Positions 49,084-62,100 of a DNA stretch of 64,000 nucleotides are shown here, piece by piece. Under the pieces are notes generated by a model. The model was not told where the DNA came from and made no database searches. It saw only the letters and a list, made by a program, of their open reading frames with translations. The number at the start of each line of letters is the position of its first letter. Position 1 is the first letter of the stretch. Origin of the DNA: Nymphaea colorata (Eukaryota > Streptophyta > Magnoliopsida > Nymphaeales > Nymphaeaceae). A program made the translations under genes and the position numbers. The stretch is taken from NCBI RefSeq assembly GCF_008831285.2, contig NC_045147.1, forward strand, positions 16,346,854-16,410,853. Reading direction: 5' to 3'.

Positions 49084-50946
49084 ATGAAGTTTGGACAGGA
49101 ATATGTAGGTACATTTGCAAAGAAGGAAAAACAAACATCTGCTACTACCTTTTTAATATATCGAGTCCAAGATGCACAGATTCCCGTATCCTTCAAAGAA
49201 TAACAAACAGTGAGAAATGTTAAAAAGTTTTGAACACCTACATTGCAACGGGACCCGCAGGCCGAGATAATAGAACCAAAGTTTTTCTTTTGCCTCAGAA
49301 ATTAATATGGCAGCGTCCTGTTGCGGAGACGAACTTCAACTATTTACATCTCTGCAGAAGGAACTCAGAAAGAAATTACCGAGTGTTTTAATTCCCACAG
49401 AGTTGATCGGGGAAACGGCAGCCTCGAAATCCAAAAGGGTCCAAATTTATGATGTTGGTATTCCCCAATTTTTCCTTCTTCCAATCATGAATCTGCTGTT
49501 GTCCCATTTGAAAACCTTTGAAACTGTTGTGGGGGCAAATGGATGGATGTGTGACGTGGTTTGTACCTCTGGTCGAAGCCTAGGGGCCATCAAGTGCGCA
49601 GACGAATTTACAGAACGCCGAGTCTGTCCAAACACAATATTGTAAAGATTGTCATGTCTGTAGGGACCGACCTCCTCCCCGTAGGCACACAAACACATGC
49701 CACAGCACACAGAAAACAAGAACAAATATGAACATAGCTGTACAATTTCATGCTTGGAGTGACCTTGCTTCTCCCACATCTTCTTTGTCCAACTACTTAA
49801 TCTCTTCTTTTCAGTAGGTTTTATCTTATATATGTATACATTTATAAAGAGAGAGAGAGAGTACCAAAATTCAATGGAAAGTAGAATATGGAAATGTGAG
49901 ACCCAGATGGGCAGCAATATTCCCACCTAGAAATCCAACAACCCACAAATTCCACTGCCCAAATCAATCAAGTACGAAGTAATCTATGTAAAACAAGACA
50001 AATCTAGTTCCTCCCAACTGAGAGAGAGAATCGTTTTGAATGCAAAAAACTGGAAGGAAAAATCCTCACCTGTTCTCGAGATATTCTTTTTTTTCTTTCA
50101 AGTGTTTTCTTTTCTTGAAATAGGCCCCAATCTGCCTGCACATCAATCGGCATCAACGACCGAAAAGTCGACAAGGCACAAAGAATAAAAGGGAACAGAA
50201 TTCCGGGGAAATGTTGGCCTAATAGGCACCTAAGAAATTTAAAGGAAATTGGGAGTATGTGAGGACATGATTGGAGAAGTATAGTCAAGATTCGCACACG
50301 TACACGGAGCGGTGACAAAAGGGAGGAGGGTGCTTGCACAAATTAAGGATCAATTCCACAGGAAAAGGAAGCCTGCACGTGAAGGATCGCTGCTCTGTCG
50401 TCACAGTGTGCGTGGCTTTTGAAGTGAATGAGAAATTCCTTCCAATGTGAAATATGTAATGGCAAGGCAATTGGTTTAGTTCCGGTGAAAAGGAGGAGAT
50501 CCACTGCTGTTTGAAGGCCGAAACTTTCACCTAACCTTTCTTCTTCATCTATGCAACAGAAACTCCATCTAAGCAACACAACCGGCTTAGCCACGTTGAT
50601 GCAATCGGAAGGGCAATCTCTTGAGCGAATTCCCATCCTACTTTGATGATAAAATGTATTTTAAACTTATGACCGGCACCCAAATACAAGTACAAAATTT
50701 TAAAGTACGAGTCTATGTCTTGATCTGGCATTTCCATGCATGGTAAAAATTATCATCTCCGTTCCAATTTGTTTGTTTCACGGCAGGGGAGGAGATATTT
50801 TGATGCGAGATGACTACCGCAAGAGAAATAGATGAAAACTTTGCCAGAAACGTAGAAAGTGAAAGTTGCAGAAAATTTAATTTCTCAGCTGTCATGGCTG
50901 TACGCGAAATGGGAACGTACAAATTCATTTGAGTGACACATAGTAT

Positions 50947-51106
50947 AGCTAGTTGGGTTGGTGGGATGGTGAGAGGTAAGAGCCTGGTGGTTAGTTCTAT
51001 ACCTATGGCATTATGCTCTTGAGTCATGAATGAGGCGAGACGTGGTAACAAGCTGTATGTGCATTGTCCATACTCTCGACCCTGATGCAGCCCTACACCC
51101 TAAAAG
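50947..51106 (+). mobile_element. SINE-like element, copy 1
   Basis: It starts AGCTAGTTGGGTTGGTGGG, similar to a Pol III A box, and ends CCCTACACCCTAAAAGC. A similar unit lies at 58862-59013. A degraded B-box-like word (GGTTAGTTCTA) lies about 40 bases from the A-box-like word. No target-site duplication was identified. Confidence 0.35.
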
Positions 51107-53429
51107 CTAAGATGAAACAGGCCATTGTTTCACTCTCTTATAGATGGTGAGGTCTCCTTTCGCTCACAAAAAAAAATAAATAAATAATCGTCTTTCAATC
51201 AATAAAAGAGTCACAGTTTTGTAGGAAAACAATAGATTTCCATGGCAAAAGTAGGTGAAACAAAAGGGCCCTTAGTTCATCTTTATTTGATGAGTATAAA
51301 TTTACTTGTCAGCTAATTAAATGAAGGAAGCCCATGCATGCACAAGAGCAAAGTTCAGGAAAGAGAACAAAAGGACAATTCTTAATTGGTACACATTTGT
51401 GACCCTCAAGTAAAAACTAGGGGTAGATTTGATATCTATAGGTCTCTATAAGAATGTTTCTGGTCCCTAAGGTAAGGATGAATGTGAAGGAGGGGGGGAG
51501 AGAGCCAAGCTAAGTGAATAATGAAGTGGCAAGGAGTTTTTTTTTTTTTTGGGTAGGTCATGTGACCTTGCAAATGAACTTTTCAGTATGTGAAGAAAAT
51601 AAACAGATATGCAATGCAAAACCTCAAAATCAAACGAAAATGGTGAGCTGGGTCGTTACATGCAAGTTGAAGCACATGGATATTTCATTGCCGAGCATCG
51701 ATACAGCTCTGAACCATGAAGACAAGAGGGGAGTTCGGTCTTCAATCGAGCGATGTTATAACCCTCCTGTCCACCCAATAGAAAAAGAGTGAAAACCTAA
51801 ACATAATTTGTAATTCACTGCAGTTAAAAGTATAAAAAAAAAAACTTCTCTCTTTAGTTCTAACACTCTTCCTGCCTTTCATATGGACGCTGATCAAGAT
51901 ATAGTTCAAAAATAGGAGTGACCCTTTCGAGGATCAAATCTAGAGCCTGCCAAATGTCAACCTTGGCTTGAATTTCTCTCGTATCTCCACAAAGCAATAG
52001 TTCTTTTTCCAGCCTTCAACATTAAACATTGTCTCTGAGATTGAAAGAACGCGTACCAAAGTACATTGCTTATGCGATTCGATGTATTATAATTCGCCGT
52101 TTATAATTCTCAAATACCGATGGATCTACGTACCTTATTGATGTTCAAATCTATGTCAGACAAAGAAGCAGCAATAAATCAAGCCATGGTAGAATCTCGC
52201 AATAGAAGTTGTCTCTCAAGTCTGTCACTACCAAGAAGATCATGTAAGATTCTGCCCATGTGTGTCAATAATTCTTTACTGACTTATTACTGGGCAACGT
52301 TGGAAATAAAGTTACACCTAGATCAAATTAAACAGTTATTTCCTTTATCAATTATCCAGCAATATTGCATCTACAAAGTTGAACAATGTCTCCCAATGAT
52401 GACAATGTTTTCTTTAAAGAGAAAAGCTAAATTGGAGTATAAAACTATACTTGATCCTTTTTTTTAAAATAAAAATATTTGCACAAGTACCCTCTAACAT
52501 AACAAAATGTACCTCAATTTAACTCTTGAAGTTCTTGATAAATTTCACTCCAGTGCAGTGGCAACTTCGATAGTGGGAACGAATGCTCAAAAGCAGCAAA
52601 CAACAGCTTATGAATAAATACAAAAAAAGAAAAATATTATTTGAATTTCATTTTGTAGTTCAGATTTGGTTTTCAGTTGAATAACTCGCACTAAAAGATA
52701 TTCTTCTTTCTGAGCTGCACATGTTTTAAAAAGATCAATCATATATATAACGTTATTTAGTTTCATTTTTGAATTAAGCATAAAAGTCTTTCACTTAGTT
52801 AAAGAAAAAAAAAAGCTCAGTTTGCCCATTAAAAAAAGAAAAAGAAAAACTTTAAGCCACAATTTATCACCTATTACAGTCTGCTGTAGAAACTGATATA
52901 TTAAGATTGAGTGCACGGGAAAAAGCCAAGGCCATCTTTTCGGATGCATGCTTTCTGGAAACAAAGTGCGTGTTTATCTTCGACTTACTATTGCCGTGTA
53001 GGGAGCCAAAAAAAATCATTTGTCCTCATTCATTAGGGAAACCCCAATGATACATGCATTGAGAACAGTTCCAATGGATCTGGTGAATCCAACAATCTTA
53101 TCACCGGCAGAGCTAGCCTAAACACTTTTAGTGAGAGAACACAAACGTGTAAATTAATTCATAGCTTGAAGATGGGTACCGGAATATGTTATTTATAATG
53201 AAATATCTGATCAAAATAACATACTTATCAAATGTACAAGAAAGGAGTCAAACGAAATGGTTTGATTCCCTTATTTCGCCAACCTAATTGGGATCCTAAT
53301 GCATGTAGATACAAGTGGTTCAATGAGAAAAAAATTTACAGATTTCATTTCTGAGAAAAAAAAAAAAAACCATTTTCAAGTGCCATTCGATATAGCATTG
53401 ATTAATTGGTGTAAACATCTTGACAAACT

Positions 53430-53537
53430 ATATATATATATATATATATATATATGTAAGGGTTTTTAAAAGGTTGGGAGGTAAATATATACATATATAT
53501 ATATATGTAAGGGTTTTTAAAAAGTTCGGAGGTAAAT
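53430..53537. repeat. TA microsatellite with duplicated flanking unit
   Basis: A TA run at 53430-53455 is followed by GTAAGGGTTTTTAAAAGGTT and GGAGGTAAAT. After a second TA run the same phrase recurs with small changes (from 53507). The period is about 52 bases. Confidence 0.8.
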
Positions 53538-54107
53538 GTTCCCTTGCTTATATGTGGCTGTCGATCAAACACTTGGTAAGGAAAAAAGAAAAATCATAAA
53601 CACTGCCACACATTGGGAATTGGGCAGGCTAGGTGGGCTGCATACTTGCGTAGGTATAGGAAAAGAATTTGGGACCACGGTGTTCTGAATACACGGACAG
53701 GACGAGTTTGAACAACATGATGTGTTGATAGCCGGAGATGTAAGTTGACAGAAACTTTTCTTTTGCGTCAAATCGCTGCCTTCTGCTTTTTCCGTTTTCT
53801 CCAAAAGGTTGAAGGTTTTTTTCCCCGTTGCTTTTTCTCATGGGGCCTGATGAGATCCAGGTGATCTAATTTCTTCTCTCACGATAAATGTTTTATATTG
53901 TGTATCGTAATATCATGCTTGACAATAATAAAATGGTATTCGCGTTTTTCTTGATTTCTTTTTCCCATCCTCTGGTGTTGAATCTGCTTCAATCTTTAAG
54001 ACTAATACATTGAAACAATAACACATGTAAGTGTTGGCAAATGGCCCCTAGCTGAAATTTTTTTTACTTCATTGTTGAGACCGCTGCAGCGATGACAAAA
54101 CCACATG

Positions 54108-54245
54108 TTGGCATGTGTGGTCAGTTGCATACCCAGCCCTAAAAATTTTTTTGTTTAAATACCATGCTCCCAACCATTTACTTATTTATATACATTGGTG
54201 CTCTTAACAATCTATAAAATTTTAATTAAAGCACCTCAGCTCAAA
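54108..54245 (-). mobile_element. Diverged relative of the 24.2-kb MITE
   Basis: In inverted orientation this stretch shares an ordered set of words with the element at 24234-24404: GGCATGTGTGG, AAAAATT, CCAACCATTTACTTATTTA, a TGGTGCTCTTAA-like phrase and AAAATTTTAA. The terminal inverted repeats are not intact. Confidence 0.4.
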
Positions 54246-54984
54246 GGTTTCTAACTCATGGCCCTTTGAGGCCCTTTGAGAGTCAATAATACCCTGATCT
54301 GATCTGCAGCTTATAATCCAAGCTCCAACTTACAGCCCAATCCGGAGTGGTCAAACAAAGAGGTTGGAGTAGGCTCGAGCTCATGGTAGCCGAATAACAG
54401 TTAATGACCTTAGGCCTAGATGTCTTAGCATGCCAGTGGTTGATTAATCCCTGGAAAATATTTCCTTGCCTTTGTAGTCCAATAGGAATACAAACACATT
54501 GTTCTATGAACCTTTCTTGTTTGATGGAATTGCGATTTGAGATGTATTGTGCTACTTCTTCGTTGCAGTGGCAACATAATCATTGGTTCAATGCTCTTGG
54601 GTGCCAACTCTTTGTGCTGCTAAATGAGTGACAACTTGAGTTTAGGTGTGGTTTCTTAGGTGCGAATGAAAACAAACTAGGTTTAAATGAAATGCAACAA
54701 TTAGTTAATCAACTTTGCCCAATTGGCTGGATTTGGCATCAAATCTAAGTCAGATATAAAATCAAATTCAAACTTTCCCATGCACTACGATCTGGACATC
54801 CATTGAATGAAATATGACTATGAGATCTACGGTGAAACAAACACAACCTAAGAAAATCTTGCATGGGATTTCAAATTTTAGTTGTTTTCTCGAGGGTTCA
54901 AGGCTACTTTAAAACCTGGATGAGAATCGAAATGCCCATCAACTAAGTGTCCAATATCTATTGTTTTAATTCAAAAAAATATCA

Positions 54985-55040
54985 TCAACGAGAATCAAAC
55001 CAACGACTTTGCGGTCCAACCAACTATACTACAATTCTTG
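54985..55040 (-). mobile_element. tRNA-like / SINE head relic
   Basis: On the minus strand TAGTATAGTTGG (A-box-like) is followed about 40 bases later by GGTTTGATTC (one base from a B-box consensus). No acceptor stem closes, so this is not a functional tRNA. It is most likely a decayed tRNA or the head of a SINE. Confidence 0.4.
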
Positions 55041-57243
55041 GGCGAAGTGGCAGGGGCCTCACTTGTGACTGGCGATTTTAAGAATCGTAGTACAATGAAG
55101 AGCATTTAACCCGTGTTTGATTGAACGTACGAACACACTGAAAACGTGGACATTTTGATCGGGTAAAACTTTAGTTTCTACCATGAAGTGGAGTACCCTC
55201 GAGGGTGCTAAGGAGATTTAGGTTCGGTTCGGAATGTTCCGCCCAATTCCGTTCATACGCAATTATGATCGATATCCGAACCCAACTGAAAGGGTAAGCA
55301 GCTCCATTTGGCAAAGACTAACAACGGACCATAGAAATGTGTTCCGTCCGCGTTCACCGACATGCGCAAGCCCCGTGGCATGGTGGACGGAGGCTCGGAG
55401 AGCACGGGACGCAGCGTTCCCGGGCATCTTTGGACTCCGGAAAAGCCTACTCCGCAAAAGCATAAAAAAAAGAAAAAGGGTGACACTCTTTTGCAACGGT
55501 TTTTTCCTTCCTTTCTTTTTTTGAGGCGTTCGATTTGAACTCACTCGTATAACTTTGATTAGAGCTCAACTTATTTACGCTCAAAATGTTAAACTAGTCG
55601 AGTTTGTATTGTAAAACCTATTAGCTTAAATTCGAATCGATTCAATTATATAAATGTGCCATAAATGAGAGCTTTTTTATTGCTAAGTTTTTCTTTAAGC
55701 ATTATGTGGATGTAGAATATCTGCATTCTTTATTTGGATTTTCTATTAGATAGTCATTCATAAAAGAATTAGTTAAAAAAACCAGTTAAATGAGTTAAAA
55801 AAAAACACAACAATTTAAATTAATAGAAACAAGTTAAGTAAGTGGAGCTCGAGCTCGATGCTGTATCCAACTTGAACTCAAGCTTTTTGAGTTGAATCGA
55901 GCTTAAAGTGGCCCAACTCAAGTTCAAATCGGTCCGTGTGCGGTCAGGGGCAAAACCAAGATTTTTTTAGGAACGGACCAAACAGGTCGGGTGAAAATAA
56001 AAAAAATTGATTTTTTTAATATAAAAAAAAAATTCCTCCGAATATAGAGCAGTCGTTCAAGGGCTCTGTGTCCTTTTCAAAAAGGAGCGAGGGTAAAAAG
56101 TCTTTATGTGTTGGTCAATTCAGCCCTTCGTTATCATTATTTTATCATGTTACCAAGTTAAAAGAGCCAACAAACATTATTTCAAGCGCTGGTTCTTATC
56201 GTTTTCCCTCTGACTCATATCCGCCCCAGTCAGTACATATTTAACTGTATCTAAAATTGGTAAGCGCTTCTTTTGACCATGCCTAAACTAGCCTGCACGT
56301 ACTTCTTTCAAAAATAATTCCAATTCAATGCTATCACCCATTCAATATAAATAACCGAATATGAGCTTTATATTATTTTCTATAAAACACGTTAGTTCCT
56401 CATTGAAGTAGTTGCTTAATCATCTTTGATCTTATCTTAAAAGGGTAGAATTGTAATTTAACACTCATCACACATCTAAATTCAACTCTAGCTCTACTTG
56501 TTTATTAGAACGGTAGCGCATTATCCAAAAACAAAACTCACTTTTGTTTCAGAATTAGGCTCCAAAAAGGGATTTTAGCTTCTTGAAAAAACTCATATGA
56601 AAATTACACACATATATATGTATATATATATATAGCTTTGTTCGATCTTTCACAACACACTGCTTGATGCATTATCTGATAGTAATGATTGGACAAAACT
56701 CAAGATACCGCAACGATGCCCATCGATACTCCAGTAACACGATCAAGAAGATCAATCCAGTTCAGAGCAGTGATCGGAAGACACAGATTCCAATGAATGT
56801 GAAATGGTGGCACCAAGCCCAAAGGTTTGGGGCTGTTTAACAACTGGTACGAGATGAGGAGGAGCGAGCCGAGCCCTAGCTGCTGAGAAGAATCAGATAC
56901 GCGTGTGTATCGGAGGTAAAAGGCCGAGAAATTGTTCATGGGATTCCACTAAGCTGGCTGCAGATATGGGGGAGTGAACGTTGTTGCGTGCACACACACA
57001 CATATACACACATATTGGGTTTGGGAGAGAAGAAGTACGGAACTTGATAGTGATGTGAGGAGGGGGGGGAGGTATCTCCCATCTTTTTCTTTTCCGTTTG
57101 TTTGCGCTTTTCTTTTTATTCCGATTTGTTTTTTTGTTGAGGGTGAGGGGCACCATGCACCGTCTCACCCTTCCATACACCACCATTACAAAATTGTCCT
57201 TTTTTATGTCTCTTATTTATAAAATTTTTAGCCATTCTCTTTC

Positions 57244-57281
57244 ATAGCTGGTTGGGTAGGATATAGCTGGTCGGGTAGGAT
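57244..57281. repeat. 19-bp tandem duplication
   Basis: ATAGCTGGTTGGGTAGGAT at 57244-57262 is repeated at 57263-57281 with one mismatch. The unit resembles an A-box, as in the SINE-like copies, but no full element was traced. Confidence 0.85.
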
Positions 57282-58222
57282 CGCGTGTAGATGCATCTTG
57301 TGTTTGATTTTTGTAGATGCTACTCTTCAATAAGCATCCACATCGAGGATCATATTGTTAGCCAGAGACTCTTACGTTAACATTGCAGGTAAAAGGAGAC
57401 ATAGTTGATCGTCTGAAAATATCAAGCCTTTAAATTTAAAGTTCGATCTTTAGAATTAAGAGAACAGAATGAGTGTTATTTACAAAAAAATATGCAACTA
57501 AGCGGTATGAGTCTGTTTTGAGATAAATTTATGAAATACTAAAGCGGCTGTTGTCAAACATTCCCTTTAAAATTCTTTTTTTTAACGCCAATATTTACGT
57601 GAAATCTGCTTTTTATTGGGCATAAATACTACATATCACAAATTTTTTTAGGTTACTAGGTGAGTCGAGAAAAAAAAACTATCTTAAAAAGATAAATGAA
57701 AATATAAAAAAACTTTAAAATATTGAAAAATAATAAAATTCATTTTCCACCGATTCAAAACTACCAACTGAGCTCGATCTTTACAGCATTGATTTTTAGT
57801 GAAAGAACAACTAGAGAAAATGTAAATAAAAATTTAGAGAAAATTCCAGAGAGAGAGAGAGAGAGAGAAAAACTGGACAGACTACTAGCAATAAAAATTT
57901 CCGGTTGACATTTTACTTCGAGTGCTGCAGGTTAATTGTTTTTGGAGAAAAAGTCGAACTCCTCACGGCTGATGTTTTCTCTCTCTTAAAATTTTATCCC
58001 TTCCAAAGTAATTATTGAAAAAAAAAAAACATTGGGATTGGCCTGTTTTACTTCTTTCTTTCTCAGATTTTTGGGCCTTTACAAATGTAAGACAAGTGAA
58101 ACTTTAGTTTCATTGGGATGAATGAACGGGTGAAATTCCAAGATAGAATTGGGATCCGGTAAAGCGTAGTGGATCGTGTATGCGGGTCGTGTCTGAGGCA
58201 ACCCAGTTAATTTAAACCCCGA

Positions 58223-58471
58223 GGCCCGTTTGGATGATATGCGCCCACAAACCCAGTTTTATGAAAGTTTTGTTTTGTGAAAATTAAGCTTTTAATGAGT
58301 TATTAGACTAGAAGATTCTCATTTTTGGGTGACACATCCAAAATATAGTTCGTGGTGAAGGGCCATCTTAGCATGATTTGATTTTCAATTCATTCAAATA
58401 CATCCAAAACCTAATGTTAGATGCAAAATCTACTGTCAAAACTTGATTTTGGGTTATCATCCAAATGCCCC
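58223..58471. mobile_element. 249-bp MITE-like element with terminal inverted repeats
   Basis: The left end GGCCCGTTTGGATGATA matches the reverse complement of the right end, GGGGCATTTGGATGATA, at 14 of 17 positions. The interior is AT-rich and non-coding. The GTTTGGATGATA terminus is of a type widespread in plant MITEs. No target-site duplication was identified, so the superfamily is open. Confidence 0.6.
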
Positions 58472-58861
58472 TTAGATTTCTTTGGGTCAGATCTTGCTGC
58501 ACTAGAACTAAACCCAGTTTGTATCTGGCCGAAGGCCACCTGTTCATTCCATTCAGTAGCGGAGTTACTATGTGACTGGCGTGGCCCATAAGATCTCTTG
58601 TGATGTAGTTGGGCTTGGGTCTAGCAACATGCAGTGTCTACTTTAGACCCAGGTCAATATCCCGTCCCGTTAGCACCCAGCCCATTAAGCTAGAGACTCA
58701 TGAGTGCCTCTTGACCATTTTTTTTTTTGGTTCCGCCACAGAATCCATCACCCATTTTTCGGGATGTAAGACCAAATTTAACTAGACACTCCATTTTCCA
58801 TCCGGACCTAGTTGTCAAATATAATAAGTGTTTGGCCCCTAGCTATATAACATGAGTCCAC

Positions 58862-59013
58862 AGCTAGTTGGGTTAGTGGGCTAATTCGATTTCTATAGCT
58901 ACGACTCACTTTAATTGTAAATAGTGTAAGATGCAACTCTCACATTCATTGAAACGACTAACAACAATAAGTTCACCTCGACCTCAAAGCAACCCTATAC
59001 CAGACCTAAGAGC
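58862..59013 (+). mobile_element. SINE-like element, copy 2
   Basis: It begins AGCTAGTTGGGTTAGTGGG and ends CCCTATACCAGACCTAAGAGC, matching both ends of the unit at 50947-51106. A B-box-like TTCGATTTC lies close to the A-box-like start. The middle is diverged. Confidence 0.35.
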
Positions 59014-59050
59014 ATTTCCAGATATCTTCATCTGCTAGAGAAACACACAC

Positions 59051-59052
<2 letters not shown>

Positions 59053-59136
<84 letters not shown>
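59053..59136. repeat. (TA)n microsatellite, about 42 units
   Basis: An essentially uninterrupted TA run. With the tract at 31853-31930 it is one of the two longest dinucleotide arrays in the window. Confidence 0.95.
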
Positions 59137-59139
<3 letters not shown>

Positions 59140-62100
59140 CCGGTTACTCAATCAAATGATTATCGGTCGATCAAGTTAATTGTGTATTTTTTTAGATATT
59201 TTGGGTTTCTCTTGGATACAGGACTAAACGTAGTACGTGAGAAGGTGGTAAAAGGGAAAAGGGAAAAGGGAAGGGTGTCAACTTTCGATTAAGTCTCAAC
59301 TGTGGCATACCACGGCCTGAGCTTTTCCATAGGGTTGTCCTCCTAAGACTTGATGGTTCGTCGGCACAGAGAAGGATGACTCTACTATAAAGGAAGAAGC
59401 AAACCCTCGGATCGAACTGAAAGAATAGTAGTAAAGGAAGAGACCTATAGATGTTTGAAAGAATATGGTATACAGAAGACGAGCTTTTTACCAAAGAAAT
59501 TACCTCTGTCCACTTATATAAGTCCTTCAATTGAATTCGGCGCCGCCATAATTAAGAACAAGCATCTGATACGAAGGACAAACTATTTCCTACTGATGTA
59601 GGACCTGGAGCCTGTCGCAACGACTAAATTTGAATAAGTCGTCGACCTTTTCTGTCAAACTCATTTGATTGACGTTTATTCTTTAAAATACTTTTACCAA
59701 CAACGCAGTGGGCATGCTATAATCATTCACTCTAAATGCTGGCCTTTGACTTCCAACCTTCAGAAAGTTGATGAACAAAGATTTTTCTGCCTTATTTTCT
59801 CTTTAACTAGTATTGTTTTTCTAAAACCTAACCGCATGAATATGATTTAAAAGTTTTTATAAGTTGCTCTATCTTAGCAGGACGGCTGGTTCATCTATCA
59901 GTTGAACAATCAAAAAATTGAAATCGATTTCATAAAATTATGATTTCCTTCATATTTATCTGAACCAAGGTTTCATAGGTGTAGGTAGTATTGACGACGA
60001 CCACACACACATATAGGCCTTCTCTTAGTGTGGGAATATGGCCGTGGAAAACAAGAAATAAAAAACAGGAAAATTGTAAGTGGATAAAACAGAGAGAAGA
60101 AAAGTGGGGTAAACAAACCACATATCTGTAGGGGTGGCAATCGGAAGCCCCTAAAACAAGTCCTGTGCTCTAGGGGACGAGGGGCTCGTAAAGCTTCAGC
60201 CTTCAACAGGTTGGTGGGTCTTCCTGTACACCCAAAAAACAAACCATATCTGGCCTCTGAGGAGTAAGGAGATCAAAATAATGGCGTGCTTCCTTCTCTA
60301 CAAGGGAACAGTTTATCTATTAATTTTGCAATCTCGAAGTCTACTGAAAAAACACTTACCAAACTCACCATGTAAACAAGCTTATTGAAAGGTTCTATAG
60401 TCAATCATCTAAAACCTTTCAAATTTAAGCTAGGATCAAGCATAAGATCGTCATTAATTTCTATCTGATTTCAACTACCAAACCACTAGTTTCTTAGTGT
60501 TTTGACCATTCCTGAACGCTTTCCCTGTTCAGATTAATTTACCAAACTTAGCCCGAAATATATATAGCTGCTCTAATGATATGCAAATCATTTGAGCTAG
60601 CTCGTGTAGACAAACGTTGGTAGTATCTAGCTTTCTTTTCTACTTAGTTGTCGATCTTGCTAATCCAATCAGGATCAAAGTTTCATGTTAATTTCATGTA
60701 ACCTAAACTGCATTAGGTTAGTTACCGATCGACAACAGCGGGATAGAAGAACAGAAGAAGGAAGGTGGTCTTCTTCTTTTCGCTTAGGGAATGAGGACCG
60801 TCGGAGCAGTATGTTCAGACAGGCATTGCCCTCATGGACGCATGAATAAAATTAGAATACTTGAACGAAGCAGTTTGCCAAAATATTGTATTTTTAATGG
60901 GGGGAAACGAGACCTGGAACTGCTCGGCTAGAGTAGTTGGAAAATTCTGGGTCAGGTTCGATATCTGGCGTCGTACTTCACAGCTGATATAAAATTTATT
61001 TAAGATGTGATTTATGTGTATCTCTATAAACATGAACATGGCTTTGTATAATCTGACACACTGACATATATCGTTTCCAGAGCGGACTTAACTTATGCAA
61101 GAAAGTGGCTGGCACTTAGTTAGGCTCATGTTTTGTTTGAACTGCCTATGAGTTCTCTGCATGAACATGTATGTGAATGAGTGAAAAGGATTAGTCGTTC
61201 CCACGTCGATTTCAAACAACTCTCAGAAATCATAATCCGATTTCTTTTTTATGGCATGGTAATTCAAGCTGCCTAATTAGAATGACATGTATTTGTAAGT
61301 TTACTTGATAGAAACCATAAAATATCGGATTGGGCATGTGCCTGGTCATTTAGTAAGGAGGACTTCTAGATTTATGAACAATATCAATTTAACTCATATT
61401 GCGGAAGAGTTCAGGATCAAGTAACCAACCTAGAAGTTATTGTTTATCATTCAGCAGAAACTCTCTCGAGATCATGGTTCTAATGAATATGCAACAACAC
61501 AAACACAACGAGGGAGAAAAGGCGGGAACGGTTCCCACTTGCGGCGTTCTGAGGCATTGAGTGTTTAGTGGGTGTTTCAGCATACAGACAAGAAAAGCAG
61601 CTGACAGTTTTGATGACCCATTGCCATCTGTTAATGATGTACACAGTGGAATGGGATGTACAGGAAGAGACATGGCAAAATACCGCATTCTGATGAACCA
61701 GTACTTGTACAAGTTCCTTTTTTCCTTCTTTTTCCTATTTTCATGCTGCCATGGCAGCATTCTAGTAGGTACAACGACTCATTCCTGTGAAACCTTCTCA
61801 ACTGAGGATCAGTTTACTAAAAATGAGATTGAATTGATGGGAGTAGAGTAACCTTTCCAAGGAGATTCTTGATCAAGAACCCTAGGAGGATCATGGTTGG
61901 TGGTTGGGATAGGAAGACGAAGCACGAAAGTAGTCTGCAGCTTCTTCAATTGAAAGCTGATGTCTCTTTGGTCTGCATGTGTTAAAATGATCTGATTTCC
62001 ATCAACAGCACATGTTTGGTAGTTAATAATTAAATCGAATGAGAACTTTCCTTTGTTTACCAAATCCCTGTCTGTTCTGTTTCTTCGAGTAGATTTGAAG

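Larger units (their letters stand above)
47037..53400. other. AT-rich spacer, no gene recognised
   Basis: This stretch holds AT-rich repeat-like sequence with recurring CTGAATC/ATCCGATT words (47590-47940), CT and GA tracts near 48280-48400, a TA/GA microsatellite (49036-49083) and a SINE-like copy (50947-51106). Open frames such as 49307-49645 and 52120-52467 on the plus strand, and 49447-49926 on the minus strand, show no family motif and no splice logic. Confidence 0.45.
53538..58861. other. Spacer with scattered small elements
   Basis: No gene is recognised. Contents include a diverged relative of the Mutator-like MITE (54108-54245), a tRNA-like relic (54985-55040), a CTCGAGCTCG-rich repeat-like stretch (55540-55930), a TA tract near 56614-56634, a 19-bp tandem duplication (57244-57281) and a TIR element (58223-58471). 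A leader-like minus-strand stretch at about 56700-57180 has an 79-codon frame without known motifs. Confidence 0.45.

Noticed and set aside
49447..49926. 159-codon open frame on the minus strand
   Set aside because: No family resemblance, and its composition looks like random AT-rich spacer.
56700..57186. Leader-like minus-strand stretch with a 79-codon frame
   Set aside because: It resembles a 5' UTR in composition, but no downstream coding exon could be found on that strand and no motif is present.
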